Part shown: positions 25,547-34,921 of the stretch, piece after piece
How the letters are laid out: the number at the start of each line of letters is the position of its first letter
Position numbering within the stretch: position 1 is the stretch's first letter
Source: Natronobacterium texcoconense
Lineage (GTDB): Archaea > Halobacteriota > Halobacteria > Halobacteriales > Natrialbaceae
Length of the DNA: 64,000 nt
Reading direction: 5' to 3'
Assembly (NCBI RefSeq): GCF_900104065.1
Contig: NZ_FNLC01000001.1
Span: 372,001-436,000, forward strand
Made by a program: the position numbers and the translations under genes
Notes under the pieces: model-generated
The model's database searches: none
What the model was told of the DNA's origin: nothing
Seen by the model: only the letters and a program-made list of their open reading frames with translations

Positions 25547-26932
25547 ATGACCGACACCGACGCCCTGTACGCCGTCTCGCCGCTGGACGGCCGGTACGGT
25601 AGCCGAACTGCACCGCTGTCGCCGTACGCCAGCGAAGCCGCGCTCATGCGCGCTCGCGTCCGCGTCGAAGTCGAGTACCTGCTCGCGCTGGCCGATCTCG
25701 AGGCGACGCCCCTCGAGATCGATTCGGACGAACGCGACAAACTCCGTGGCCTCTACCAGCACTTCGCCGAAGAGGACGCACGACTGATCAAGAAACTCGA
25801 GACGGAAGGGTACGCGGAGTTCGAAGCGACGAACCACGACGTGAAGGCCGTAGAGTACTTCGTCCGTCACCGACTTCCCGAGGACAGCGACGCCTCGGCC
25901 TGGATCCACTTCGGACTGACAAGCGAGGACGTCAACAACCTCGCCCACCGGCTGCTCGTCCAGGACGGCGTCTCCGAGGTCCTGCTCCCGGAGCTGTACG
26001 AGGTTCGAAACGCGCTGGGGGAGATGGCACGCGAGCACCGTGACCTCCCGATGCTCGCACGCACCCACGGCCAGCCCGCGACGCCGACCACCTTCGGCAA
26101 GGAGATGGCCGTCTACGCATCGCGACTCGCCCGTTCGACCGGCCGGATCCACGCCGCCGTCGACAACCTCCGTGGCAAACTCGGCGGTGCGTCGGGCACC
26201 TACGCCGCTCACGAAGCTGCCTATCCCGACGTCGACTGGCAGACCTTCGCCGAGGAGTTCGTCACGGGTCTCGGCCTCGAGTTCGAACCGCTGACCACGC
26301 AGGTCAACCCGTGTGACGACCTCGCGGCGCTGTTCGACGCGATTCGGGGCGCCAACGACGTCCTGTTAGACCTGGATCTGGACATGTGGCTCTACGTCTC
26401 CGACCGCTACCTCGGACAGCAAGCCGTCGAGGGCGAGACTGGCTCGTCGACGATGCCCCACAAGGTCAATCCGATCGACTTCGAGAACAGCGAGGGCAAC
26501 CTCTCGAAGGCCAATTCGGACCTCGGGTTCCTCGCCGACTATATTACCACCTCGCGGCTCCAGCGTGACCTCTCGGACTCGACGGTCAAGCGTAACATCG
26601 GCGCGGCCTTCGCCCACTGTCTGATCGGCTACACGAAGACCGCTGCGGGTCTCGAGAAAGTCGTCCCCAACGAGACGGTCATGCGCAAGGACCTCGAGTC
26701 GACCCCCGAGATCATCGGCGAGGCCGTCCAGACGATCCTCCGCCGGGAGGGTCAAGAGGACGCTTACGAGCAGGTCAAGGCTCTTACGCGCGGGAAAGAC
26801 GTCACCCTCGAGGACTTCCGCGAGCTATTCGACGACCTCGAGGTCGACGAGTCGGTCCGCGAGGAACTGCGAGCCCTGACACCGTCAGGCTACACTGGCG
26901 TCGCCGACGAACTGGTCGACGACCTCGAATAG
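25547..26932 (+). CDS. purB: Adenylosuccinate lyase
   Basis: A 461-residue fumarase/aspartase superfamily enzyme acting twice in purine synthesis (SAICAR to AICAR, adenylosuccinate to AMP). The sequence starts MTDTDALYAVSPLDGRYG. Family signatures are HFGLTSEDVNNLAHRL, ARTHGQPATPTTFGKE and the flexible catalytic loop GSSTMPHKVNPIDFEN. Its product AICAR is the substrate of the divergent purH gene. The frame stays open upstream for about 48 codons, but those residues are unconserved and the ATG at 25547 fits the family start. Confidence 0.96.
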   Translation: MTDTDALYAVSPLDGRYGSRTAPLSPYASEAALMRARVRVEVEYLLALADLEATPLEIDSDERDKLRGLYQHFAEEDARLIKKLETEGYAEFEATNHDVKAVEYFVRHRLPEDSDASAWIHFGLTSEDVNNLAHRLLVQDGVSEVLLPELYEVRNALGEMAREHRDLPMLARTHGQPATPTTFGKEMAVYASRLARSTGRIHAAVDNLRGKLGGASGTYAAHEAAYPDVDWQTFAEEFVTGLGLEFEPLTTQVNPCDDLAALFDAIRGANDVLLDLDLDMWLYVSDRYLGQQAVEGETGSSTMPHKVNPIDFENSEGNLSKANSDLGFLADYITTSRLQRDLSDSTVKRNIGAAFAHCLIGYTKTAAGLEKVVPNETVMRKDLESTPEIIGEAVQTILRREGQEDAYEQVKALTRGKDVTLEDFRELFDDLEVDESVREELRALTPSGYTGVADELVDDLE

Positions 26933-26953
26933 TCTCTCGTCGAACGCGCCCGA

Positions 26954-27355
26954 CTACCTTCCCATGGCCCGCACCTGATCGGGTTCGATCGAGATGATGA
27001 CCCGTTCGGTCTCGATCGGGCTCGGATACTCGTCTTCACCCATGTATCGCTGTGTCAGTTCGTCGATGTGCTCGCGTGCGTTCTCCGTCGTGATCTCGTC
27101 GACTTCGCCCGTCACCGAGAGCATTCGATAGGGGTCGTCGGGATCGGTCATACTCACGCCGATCCGCGAGTCGTTCCGGACGTTTTTCTCCTTGCGTCGG
27201 TCGCGCTCGGTGTTGACGAGAATGCGGTCCGCGTCGGCGTCGTAGTCGACCCAAACCGGCGTGACGTGGGGCGAGCCGTCGGGCAGCAGCGTGGAGATGT
27301 GCGCGAACGTCTTCTTCTCGAACAGGTTCTGAAAGTCGTCTGGGATCGAGGCCAT
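26954..27355 (-). CDS. Pyridoxamine 5'-phosphate oxidase-like (PPOX) protein
   Basis: A 133-residue split-barrel protein: FQNLFEKKTFAHISTLLPDG, HVTPVWVDYDADADRILVN, then NVRNDSRIGVSM and YRMLSVTGEVDEIT. This pattern is that of single-domain PPOX proteins, often F420- or FMN-dependent reductases in archaea and actinobacteria. A basic run (ERDRRKEKN) lies at the position that usually contacts the cofactor phosphate. Substrate unknown. The start at 27355 is preferred over one 12 codons upstream. It is convergent with purB. Confidence 0.83.
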   Translation of the reverse strand: MASIPDDFQNLFEKKTFAHISTLLPDGSPHVTPVWVDYDADADRILVNTERDRRKEKNVRNDSRIGVSMTDPDDPYRMLSVTGEVDEITTENAREHIDELTQRYMGEDEYPSPIETERVIISIEPDQVRAMGR

Positions 27356-27470
27356 ACACGGACTGCACCGTCGTGCTACTAATTCGTCCACCCTTACGTT
27401 CCGGCTCCGAGACCGGTCAGATTATTTGGCGACTCTCCGGAAATCGTCGGCGACCTCGAAAGCGAGTAAA

Positions 27471-28049
27471 TCACGCGCGAGGACCCTGGCAGTCCCCTCG
27501 TTCCCCGCGCCGAACGTACTCGAGTCCGGGACGTCCGTCGACGTACCACAGCGCGAGGGCGAGTCCGACCAGGACGAACTCGAGGGCGAGAAACGTCGCC
27601 GGATCGGTAAACGGCGTGACGACGAGTGCGACGAGTTCCGGCGGTTCGAACACCTGTTCGCTGTAGCCGAAGGTTCCGTGGGACACGATCGGCCACAGCA
27701 GGAACTCGGTCCCGAACGGATACCCCAGGAAGAACCGCGGCGGGAGGTCGGCAAGCAGGTGCGACAGGTGCGCGACGACGAACGCGGTCGCCGTCTCGAC
27801 TCGATCGAAGACGAGCGCGACAGCGTAGACGGCGACGATCAGGACGCCGGCGAACAGAAGCGAGTGACCGAGATCACGCCCAGTCGGAAAGACGCCGAGA
27901 AACCAGAGCGGTTTGTCGAGCAGGTCGGCGAACTGCGAGCCGACGAGCACGGCGAGTACCGGTGCTGGTTTCGGTGGTCGACGGAATCGGCCTCGAGCGT
28001 ACAGCGAGTACAGCAGGTAGGCGACGGCGAGATGGCCCCATGGATACAT
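27471..28049 (-). CDS. DUF457-type membrane-bound metal-dependent hydrolase
   Basis: A 192-residue membrane protein with about five hydrophobic segments. The N-terminus has MYPWGHLAVAYLLYS and then GSQFADLLDKPLW, and further on GHSLLFAG and AHLSHLLADLPP. These histidine and aspartate pairs within membrane segments are the mark of the YdjM/DUF457 family, assigned as membrane metal-dependent hydrolases mainly on this pattern. The C-terminal tail is short and basic. Its activity has not been shown. Confidence 0.8.
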   Translation of the reverse strand: MYPWGHLAVAYLLYSLYARGRFRRPPKPAPVLAVLVGSQFADLLDKPLWFLGVFPTGRDLGHSLLFAGVLIVAVYAVALVFDRVETATAFVVAHLSHLLADLPPRFFLGYPFGTEFLLWPIVSHGTFGYSEQVFEPPELVALVVTPFTDPATFLALEFVLVGLALALWYVDGRPGLEYVRRGERGDCQGPRA

Positions 28050-28271
28050 CGGGGCGGGCTACACCGGCCGTGCGGTAAGCGGTTGTGTCGGTTTGCACGG
28101 AGTGGAAGCATTGGCCCAGAAGCAGCAGTGATCGGCTGGTGACTGCAACTGTCGAACAGTAGTCAATAAAGAGGGGTCACTGGACGAACGCGGCGGATTC
28201 GCACAATGTCTGGCAGTATCAGACCGGGCGAAATAGGGTGCCGATTGGAGCCTGCTCGAGCGACGGTGGCC

Positions 28272-28421
28272 TCACTCGTCCTCGAGCGCTGCGTAAATCT
28301 CGGAGTGACGACGGCCGTCGATCTTCCCCATCTCGAGGGCGATTTCGTGACGTTTCTCGTCGGTATCGGCCGACTGGAACCGCTCGTACAGTCGGCGGAC
28401 TTCGTCGTCGATTTCGGCCAC
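28272..28421 (-). CDS. Small acidic helical protein (49 residues)
   Basis: A short gene from a GTG at 28421. The product starts VAEIDDEVRRLYERF, continues SADTDEKRHEIALEMG and ends with a helix terminating in ALEDE. Codon usage fits real haloarchaeal coding (third positions rich in G and C) and the protein is amphipathic and helical, whereas other frames over this stretch give arginine-rich shadow translations. It lies 35 bases downstream of dapE on the same strand. Function unknown. Confidence 0.6.
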   Translation of the reverse strand: MAEIDDEVRRLYERFQSADTDEKRHEIALEMGKIDGRRHSEIYAALEDE

Positions 28422-28456
28422 GGTTCCAGCGTCCGCTCACAACGCAATAATCGTTT

Positions 28457-29536
28457 CTACGCGCCCAACTCGAGCAGCGTCGCCTCGAGCGCGTCCGCCG
28501 CTTCCTCTACCTCGGGAAGCCGAACGTATTCCCGCTGGGCGTGCGCGACCCCGCCCTTCTCGTCGGCCAGTACGCCGGGGCCGAAGACGACCGTCGGCGC
28601 GTCGTCGGCGAAGAAACCGGCCTCGGTCGCCGCGCCGAACGGCCGTACGTCGCCGCCGCTTGCCTCATGGAGCGTTCCCACGAGTTCGTCGTCTTCGTCG
28701 GTCACGAACGCCTTCGGGAACGGCGTGTCGGGACGGATGAGGTCGACCGTCACCTCGAGTTCCGACTCCTCGGCGACCGCTCGCTCGAGGTGCGTCTCCA
28801 GCCCCTCGCGGAACGAGTCGGCCGTCTCTGGCGGGACGCTCCGTCGATCGAACGTGAATCGACAGGTCTCGGGAACGCGGTTCGGTGCCTCGCCGCCCTC
28901 GAGGACGGTCGGCGTCAGTTTCGGCTCGCCGAGCACGTCGTCCTCGCCGGGTCCAGCTTCGTCGTCGTAGGTTCGGAGCGCCTCGAGAACGTGCTCGAGG
29001 CCGAAGACGGGGTTTTTCTCGGCGGGGACGCTCGCGGCGTGACCGCTTTCGCCTTCGATAGTGATCGTTCCCTCACACTGGCCTCGAGCGGCGATACAGA
29101 CGTCGAGGTCGGTGGGTTCGCCGACGATGTAGCCGTCCGCGGAGAGCCTGTCCTGCAGTCCCGCCGCGCCGGTCATCAGGGTCTCCTCGTCGGGCGTGAT
29201 CGCGAGCGTCAGTTTGCCGGCCGTGGGATCGACGCGCAGGAAGGCTGCGAGCAACGCAGCGAGTGGCCCCTTCGCGTCACAGGCTCCGCGCCCGCGAACG
29301 ACGTCGCCATCCCGTTCGTAGGGAACGTGGGGTGCGACGGTGTCGATGTGGGTGTTCAGAACAAGGTGGGGCTCGCCGTCCCCCTTGCTCGCCAGCACGT
29401 TCCCGAGGTCGTCGACTTCAGGCTCGAGGCCGGCGTCCTCGAGGGTCTCGACCAGTAGCTCGCGCATCTCGGCGACGTCCTCGTGGGAGGGCGTCCGGAC
29501 AGCCTCGGCGTGGAACGTGGCGATGTCGAAACTCAT
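28457..29536 (-). CDS. dapE: Succinyl-diaminopimelate desuccinylase (M20 family)
   Basis: A 359-residue M20 zinc peptidase. Ligand motifs are LVLNTHIDTVAPHV, GRGACDAKGPLAALLAA, PDEETLMTGAAG and the C-terminal HAQREYVRLP. The sequence alone does not separate DapE from acetylornithine deacetylase. The context with lysA, dapD, dapB and dapA makes desuccinylation of N-succinyl-LL-diaminopimelate the best call. The start at 29536 is favoured by the M20 N-terminus (DIATFHAEAVRTPS). The gene is separated from lysA by a lipoprotein gene on the opposite strand, so it has its own promoter. Confidence 0.85.
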   Translation of the reverse strand: MSFDIATFHAEAVRTPSHEDVAEMRELLVETLEDAGLEPEVDDLGNVLASKGDGEPHLVLNTHIDTVAPHVPYERDGDVVRGRGACDAKGPLAALLAAFLRVDPTAGKLTLAITPDEETLMTGAAGLQDRLSADGYIVGEPTDLDVCIAARGQCEGTITIEGESGHAASVPAEKNPVFGLEHVLEALRTYDDEAGPGEDDVLGEPKLTPTVLEGGEAPNRVPETCRFTFDRRSVPPETADSFREGLETHLERAVAEESELEVTVDLIRPDTPFPKAFVTDEDDELVGTLHEASGGDVRPFGAATEAGFFADDAPTVVFGPGVLADEKGGVAHAQREYVRLPEVEEAADALEATLLELGA

Positions 29537-29701
29537 TGTGTGGGTTTCGTCGATCTCGTCGACGAACGTGGATACTCGTCGTTCCCACTGGCGGGTGATA
29601 AGCACAGTCTTTCGTTCGATAGCACGGCTCTGCTGTCGTCCTGTCCAGCTCGGCACCTGTCGAACGAACGTTATTTCCTGCTGTGGTTTCAACCGTGTGT
29701 C

Positions 29702-30355
29702 ATGCCCTCCGACAGACGGACGTTTCTCGCCATCTGCGGGACGGGTTCGGCAACGGCGCTCGCCGGATGTGCCGACGTTCGTACGTCGACTCGAGACGTC
29801 GTTACTCCGCACGATCCAATCGAGGCGTCACTCAGTTCTAAACGGGTGATCGGCGTACGAAACGGACACGCCTACGAACTGTTCGACGCGCATCCGTTTG
29901 TGGACGAGGACCTTCCGCTCGAGGAGAACGACGCACTGACAGTCTTCTCACAGCGTATCGAACCAGAAGCGTATCCGGACCTCCCCGACGGAGCCCACGT
30001 CGCACCGATGGTCCCCGACGAAGTCGTCGTCTATCCTGCCTACGAGGATACGCTCGAGAACGAACCGGAGTATGCGGTACCCGAGCCTCCGCTCACCGTC
30101 GATTCGGTCGTGACCGATCGACTTCGTGAATCGTTCGACGAGTTCGTCTTCGACGGTCGAGTGACGTTGGCCGACCGAGACGACGCCGCGTCGAGCGATT
30201 CGTCGATGCCGTTCCTCGCGGGTGATACGACCAGTTACCGTCTGAGTCAAGAAGCATTTAGCGAGCTCAGAATCGGCGATCTGTTTCGGTTTCGGCCATC
30301 CTACAGCCAGCCGAAATACGTGCCGGCAGCTCTCGAGCGGTGGACGGAGTACTGA
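29702..30355 (+). CDS. Tat lipoprotein of unknown function, inside the DAP gene region
   Basis: A 217-residue protein with a Tat-type signal and lipobox (SDRRTFLAICGTGSATALAGC). The mature part has no recognised domain; it contains VVVYPAYEDTLENEPEYA and ends in YVPAALERWTEY. Its stop codon directly touches the lysA stop codon (no bases between), so it and lysA converge completely. Encoded on the opposite strand to its lysine-gene neighbours, it looks like a later insertion between lysA and dapE. Confidence 0.7.
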   Translation: MPSDRRTFLAICGTGSATALAGCADVRTSTRDVVTPHDPIEASLSSKRVIGVRNGHAYELFDAHPFVDEDLPLEENDALTVFSQRIEPEAYPDLPDGAHVAPMVPDEVVVYPAYEDTLENEPEYAVPEPPLTVDSVVTDRLRESFDEFVFDGRVTLADRDDAASSDSSMPFLAGDTTSYRLSQEAFSELRIGDLFRFRPSYSQPKYVPAALERWTEY

Positions 30356-31591
30356 TTACTGCTCGAGTCGCGTCACGTCCTCGAGCGTCTCGCGCCGTCG
30401 TGCGACGCGAGCGTCGCCGTCCTTGAGTGCGACCTCCGCTGGCTTTGGCTGGGAGTGGAACTGGTTTGCCAGTTCGTAGCCGTAGGAGCCGGCGTTGCCG
30501 ATGGCGAGGACGTCGCCGCGTTCGGGTTCGGCGATCGGTCGGTCGTGGGCGAAGACGTCCGCGCTGGTACAGACGGGGCCGCCGACGGTCGCCTCGATCG
30601 GCTCGCGGTCGGGCGCGGAGACGTTCAGCATGGGGTGGTAGGAGCCGAACATCGCGGGCCGGATCAGCGTCGAGAGGCTGGCGTCGATGCCGACGACGGT
30701 GGTGTCGGGCGCTTCCTTGATCGTGTTGACCTCCGTCAGGATGAGGCCCGCGTCGGCGACGATATAGCGGCCGGGCTCGAGTTTCAGCTGTGCCTCGAGG
30801 TCGCCGACGGCGTCGCGGACCATCTCCGACGTTCGCTCGAGGTCCAGCGGCGGTTCGTCCTCGCGGTAGGGGACGCCGTAGCCGCCGCCGACGTCGACGA
30901 ACTCCAGTTCGTCGTCGCCGATCCGCCGGGCCATCTCGCCGACGCGTTCGATCGCCTCGCAGTGGTCCTCGAGGTCGTCGGTCAACACGCCGCTGCCGGC
31001 GTGGGCGTGGATGCCGACCAGTTCGAACTCCTCGCGAACTCGGTCGGCGACGTCGGGGACGCGCTCGTAGGGAATCCCGAACTTCGCGTCGGCACCGGTC
31101 GCGACCTTCTCGTGATGGCCGGTTCCGATCCCGGGGTTGATCCGGATCGCAATGCGCCCGTCGTAGCCCCGTTCTGCGAGGCGCTCGAGGGTGTCGGTCG
31201 CACCGATGGTGATCGTCAGCCCCGGATTGTCGGCCCCGAGGTCGGCCGCGTAGTCGAGGTCGCGATCCGGCGGGTTCACCGCGGTGTACTGCAGTTCGTT
31301 CGGGTCCGCGCCTGCGTCGATCGACCGCTGCAGTTCGCCCCAGGCCGCACACTCGATCGTCCCGCCGGCCTCGAGGACTGCCTCGAGGACGGCCTTGCCC
31401 GTGTGTGCCTTGGCGGCATACATGACGTCCGCGTCCGGGAACGCGGCCGAGAAACGGGTGTAGTTCTCCTTCACGCGGTCGAGATCCATCACGTACAGCG
31501 GCGTCTCGTACTCGTCGGCGATCGACTCGAGTCGCGACAGGTCCCAGTCCGAGAGCCGGCGGACGGCCGGCGAGTCGGCGAGGTCGGTCAT
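30356..31591 (-). CDS. lysA: Diaminopimelate decarboxylase
   Basis: A 411-residue PLP enzyme of the alanine-racemase/ODC fold III. It has the cofactor lysine in MYAAKAHTGKAVL, the HAHAGSGVL loop, FVDVGGGYGVPY for phosphate binding, EPGRYIVADAG and the C-terminal GNAGSYGYELANQF. It turns meso-diaminopimelate into lysine, the final step of the pathway. The N-terminal 20 residues are a haloarchaeal-type lead-in. It is separated from dapD by an aldo/keto reductase and a lipoprotein gene. Confidence 0.93.
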   Translation of the reverse strand: MTDLADSPAVRRLSDWDLSRLESIADEYETPLYVMDLDRVKENYTRFSAAFPDADVMYAAKAHTGKAVLEAVLEAGGTIECAAWGELQRSIDAGADPNELQYTAVNPPDRDLDYAADLGADNPGLTITIGATDTLERLAERGYDGRIAIRINPGIGTGHHEKVATGADAKFGIPYERVPDVADRVREEFELVGIHAHAGSGVLTDDLEDHCEAIERVGEMARRIGDDELEFVDVGGGYGVPYREDEPPLDLERTSEMVRDAVGDLEAQLKLEPGRYIVADAGLILTEVNTIKEAPDTTVVGIDASLSTLIRPAMFGSYHPMLNVSAPDREPIEATVGGPVCTSADVFAHDRPIAEPERGDVLAIGNAGSYGYELANQFHSQPKPAEVALKDGDARVARRRETLEDVTRLEQ

Positions 31592-31700
31592 TGGTCAGTG
31601 CAAGTAACCGCGTGGATTCAAGGGTTTGGGTTCGGAACGGGGCGTAGCCGAGATGACTGCAGATACGCGGGTTGTACCCTAATTCAGTTTTCCGTCTCTA

Positions 31701-32363
31701 TTAGACATCGTCCATTCTTTCACGATCGGTCCACCGCCGCGTACACAGAATAGGGACATCTGCTGTATACTCCCGTTCTTCGAACAGCATCGTGACTTCA
31801 ATATATGGCGGAACGACCTCGACGAGGGTATCGAGATCAGTGTCCGGTTCCTCCACTAGCTCGTCACCTTCATAGTAGTACGTAATCTCGACACTGATTC
31901 CTATACCGACTTCTCGGTCGAATATCGACGGGTCCGGGTCTTGACTCGATTTATCCTCGTCGACGTCTTGCTTTCGTACCGTTCCTATCGAAGAGCCTGC
32001 ATCAGATATGCCTTCGTCGGACAGTACCGACCGTATCTTATCGTCACCAGCCGCCGTCGCTCGACGCCTCCCCCACTCGTCGAACGGCATCTCTCTGTCG
32101 GGGGGATCGTCGTACTCGATTCGGACCTCGTCTTTCTCTTCCAGATACTCGTATTCGCGTTCGGGAGTTGCCTCTACTGAAATCGGATCAGCGGTACCCA
32201 GGACGGAAATCTCTTCGATACGAGCCTCTTGTCCGCCAGCATCGTCACTGGATCCGTGGTCGTCTAGGTCGTCCTCCGCGCTATCGTCCAACTGGGCCGA
32301 ATCCAGACACCCTGTCGTAGTTACTGCCAAAGGAACACTGCCCAGTAGAACCCTCCGTTTCAT
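31701..32363 (-). CDS. Lipoprotein of unknown function
   Basis: A 220-residue lipoprotein: MKRRVLLGSVPLAVTTTGC is a signal and lipobox, followed by a very acidic linker and a mature domain with SVEATPEREYEYLEEK and an ISVEITYYYEGDELVEE strand-like stretch. Codons are noticeably more AT-rich at third positions than in the flanking genes, suggesting recent arrival. Upstream is a clear TATA-like TTTTAAA about 20 bases ahead of the start. It lies between lysA and an aldo/keto reductase, interrupting the lysine genes. Confidence 0.75.
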   Translation of the reverse strand: MKRRVLLGSVPLAVTTTGCLDSAQLDDSAEDDLDDHGSSDDAGGQEARIEEISVLGTADPISVEATPEREYEYLEEKDEVRIEYDDPPDREMPFDEWGRRRATAAGDDKIRSVLSDEGISDAGSSIGTVRKQDVDEDKSSQDPDPSIFDREVGIGISVEITYYYEGDELVEEPDTDLDTLVEVVPPYIEVTMLFEEREYTADVPILCTRRWTDRERMDDV

Positions 32364-32377
32364 ACCATTGCCATTAA

Positions 32378-32387
32378 CTTTTAAATG
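32378..32387 (-). promoter_or_regulatory. TATA-like element of the 31.7-kb lipoprotein
   Basis: On the minus strand CATTTAAAAG lies 15-24 bases ahead of the lipoprotein ATG, in the most AT-rich part of this intergenic stretch. The spacing suggests a leaderless or very short-leader transcript. Confidence 0.45.
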
Positions 32388-32468
32388 TAAGTGTTTTGTC
32401 CTTGGGACGATAGACCCCGAACCCGCGGGACCCTCCCGCTAAACGAGTGTGAACGGCCCGACGGAAGA

Positions 32469-33233
32469 CTACTCTGGGAACAACTCCTCAGTTTCGTCGA
32501 TCCCGTCGATCCGCCGCCGATCCTCGGACTCGAGTTCGACCTCCAGTGCCTTTAGGTTCGCCTCGAGATGCTCGCGACTGCTGGCTTTCGGAATCGGAAC
32601 GATACCGTCTTTCTCCGCGAGCCAGGCGAGACAGATCGCCTCGGGCGTCGTGTTGTGTTTCTCCGCCACCGAGACGACCGCGTCGATCTCTCCCGCTCGT
32701 CCGTTGGCCAGTGGCGAGTACGCGACCAGTGGATAACCATTCTCGCGAGCGTGCTCGAGTAACTCGCCGGGCTGAAAGAGCGGATGATACTCGACCTGGT
32801 GGGCCGCGATGGGGTGCTCGAGAACGTCCGCTGCCCGCTCGAGTTCGTCGACGGTGAAGTTACTCAGCCCCACACCGCCGATCACGCCCTCGTCGGAGAG
32901 GGCGTCGAACGCCGGCAGCGTCCGTTCGGGATCGTACGTCTCGATCGGGCGGTGGACGTACAGCAGATCGATCGATTCGAGGTCGAGTCGCTCGAGGCTT
33001 TCCCGAGTGGTTCGGCGCACGTCGTCGGGTGTGAGGCTGTCAGCCCAGACTTTCGTCGCGACGGTGACGTCCTCCCGCGGAACTGAACTCCTGGCCAGCC
33101 CCTCGCCGACGACGGCCTCGTTCCCGTAGATCTGGGCTGTGTCGAGGTGTCTGTAGCCGACCTCGAGAGCCGTCGAGATCGTGTCCGGCTCCTCGATCCC
33201 CATGGTTCCGAGGCCGATCCGTGACAGTGTCAT
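32469..33233 (-). CDS. Aldo/keto reductase
   Basis: A 254-residue NADPH-dependent reductase with the AKR catalytic tetrad: DTAQIYGNEAVVGEGL (Asp and Tyr), VATKVWADSL (Lys) and YVHRPIETYDPE (His). NADP-binding residues follow in IPIPKASSREHLEANL. Length is near the short end for the family, typical of prokaryotic single-domain AKRs. Substrate unknown; its place beside dapD does not imply a lysine role. Starts at ATG 33233, about 80 bases from the dapD stop. Confidence 0.9.
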   Translation of the reverse strand: MTLSRIGLGTMGIEEPDTISTALEVGYRHLDTAQIYGNEAVVGEGLARSSVPREDVTVATKVWADSLTPDDVRRTTRESLERLDLESIDLLYVHRPIETYDPERTLPAFDALSDEGVIGGVGLSNFTVDELERAADVLEHPIAAHQVEYHPLFQPGELLEHARENGYPLVAYSPLANGRAGEIDAVVSVAEKHNTTPEAICLAWLAEKDGIVPIPKASSREHLEANLKALEVELESEDRRRIDGIDETEELFPE

Positions 33234-33314
33234 ACCTCGCGTTGTCGTCGTGATCGGAAGAACGCTCGTATCCCCGGTCCGAAGCCGGCGGGCAAAACGT
33301 GGTGAAAACGAGCC

Positions 33315-34151
33315 TTACTCGCGCAGCGCGTCCTCGCGCTCGGTCGCCTCGAGCGTTTCCGTCTCGAGGTCGGTGGCGACGACGGCGGGCTTGTACGCGC
33401 CGCCCTCGAAGAGGTCGTGGTCGCTGACCGAGGAGTCGACGAACCGGGTGAAGGCACGACGGTTTGCGGGCAGTTCGCCGTAGAGAATTTCCTCTTCGAC
33501 GAGGTCGTAGACGGGGATGCGCGGCGTCAGTAGCGTGTTCTCGCCGACGACGCTGTTCTCGCCGACGACGAAGCCGCTGGTGACGCGGCACCCTGCACCG
33601 AGCGAGACGTTGTCCTCGACGATGACGGGTGCGTCCTCGACTGGCTCGAGAACGCCCCCGATGAGGGTGTTCGCGCCGAGCTTGACGTTCTCGCCGATCT
33701 GTGCACAGGAGCCGACCGTGTCACAGGAGTCGACGAGCGTCCCGTCGCCGACGTACGCGCCGATGTTGACGAAACTCGGGCTCATCATGATGCAGTCCGA
33801 GCCGAGGTAGGCACCGCGTCGGATCGTCGTTCCGTCGGGCGTGTTTCGGGTGCCGCGGGCACCGAGGTCGGCGGTCTGGCGCAGCGGGAGCACGTCGTAG
33901 TGGTCGACGTCGCCGTACTCGTAGGCCTGGTTCTCCCGCAGGCCGAAGTTCAGCAGGATGCCCTGCTTGACCCACTCGTTTGCCTCCCACTCGCCGTTGC
34001 GTTTCTCGGCGGCGCGGATCTCGCCGGCCTCGAGCGCCTCGAGGAACGCTTCCAGGGTCGCGTGCTCGTCCTGACCGGCCGTCTCGACGGTTACCTCGCC
34101 GCTGTCGTACTCCGTCCACAGCTGTTCGATGTCGGACTCGAGTGTACTCAT
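33315..34151 (-). CDS. dapD: Tetrahydrodipicolinate N-succinyltransferase
   Basis: A 278-residue left-handed beta-helix (hexapeptide repeat) succinyltransferase. It adds succinate to tetrahydrodipicolinate, which defines this as the succinylase branch of the DAP pathway. The hexapeptide coils run through the middle (VNIGAYVGDGTLVDSCDTV, KLGANTLIGGVLEPV, VIVEDNVSLGAGCRVTSG, VGENSVVGENTLL). Its start overlaps the dapB stop by 4 bases (ATGA), so the genes are translationally coupled. It is the last gene of the dapA-dapB-dapD unit. Confidence 0.94.
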   Translation of the reverse strand: MSTLESDIEQLWTEYDSGEVTVETAGQDEHATLEAFLEALEAGEIRAAEKRNGEWEANEWVKQGILLNFGLRENQAYEYGDVDHYDVLPLRQTADLGARGTRNTPDGTTIRRGAYLGSDCIMMSPSFVNIGAYVGDGTLVDSCDTVGSCAQIGENVKLGANTLIGGVLEPVEDAPVIVEDNVSLGAGCRVTSGFVVGENSVVGENTLLTPRIPVYDLVEEEILYGELPANRRAFTRFVDSSVSDHDLFEGGAYKPAVVATDLETETLEATEREDALRE

Positions 34152-34921
34152 TCGTCGATCACGTCCGAAAACTCGTATCGACCTGCCTTCTGTCCAGCGA
34201 TCCAGACTGCCGCGTCGACCGCGCCAGCCGCGAAGACGCCGCGATCCTCGGCACGGTGGGTCAGCCGGACCTCCTCGTCGTTGCCCGCGAGGACGACCTC
34301 GTGTTCGCCAGTGATATTGCCGGCTCGCAGCGCGTGAACGCCGATCTCGCCCTCCTCACGGGGTTCTTCTCCCTCGCGGCCGTGATTTCGACCCGCAAAC
34401 TCGCCGTTGTCCTCGATCTCCTCGAGCAACCTGTTCGCGGTCCCGCTGGGGGCGTCGCGCTTGCCGTTGTGGTGGGTCTCGACCAGTTCGACGTCGTAGC
34501 CCGGCAGGTTCCGGACTGCCTGTCCGACGACGTTGACCAGCGCCTGGACGCCGCGTGCGAAGTTCGGCGCGTGCAGGAGTGGGATTGACTCGCCGGCCTC
34601 CTCGAGTTCGGTGAACGCCTCGTCACTGAAGCCCGTCGTCCCCGTCACGAAGGCGACGGTCGCGTCGGCCTCGACGCAGGCGCGGGCGTACTCGAGGGCG
34701 GAGTCGGGCCCCGTGAAGTCGACGACTGCGTCGGGTTCGTGTGTGGCGAGCAGGGAGTCGAACTCGGCTGCCGGCTCGAGGGGGACCCCCTCGACGCGCT
34801 CCCCGTCGGGGTCGCGGTTGACCGCGAACGCGACCTCGGCATCTTCGTGATCGCCGACGGCGGCGACGACCTCCCGTCCCATCCGGCCGGTCGCGCCGGT
34901 GACGGCGATCCTGACCGTCAT
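34148..34921 (-). CDS. dapB: 4-hydroxy-tetrahydrodipicolinate reductase
   Basis: A 257-residue Rossmann-fold reductase producing tetrahydrodipicolinate. It has the nucleotide-binding AVTGATGRMGREVV at the N-terminus, VTGTTGFSDE, and the substrate motif ETHHNGKRDAPSGTA with the catalytic His and Lys. It is coupled at both ends by 4-base overlaps, with dapA before and dapD after. Confidence 0.95.
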   Translation of the reverse strand: MTVRIAVTGATGRMGREVVAAVGDHEDAEVAFAVNRDPDGERVEGVPLEPAAEFDSLLATHEPDAVVDFTGPDSALEYARACVEADATVAFVTGTTGFSDEAFTELEEAGESIPLLHAPNFARGVQALVNVVGQAVRNLPGYDVELVETHHNGKRDAPSGTANRLLEEIEDNGEFAGRNHGREGEEPREEGEIGVHALRAGNITGEHEVVLAGNDEEVRLTHRAEDRGVFAAGAVDAAVWIAGQKAGRYEFSDVIDE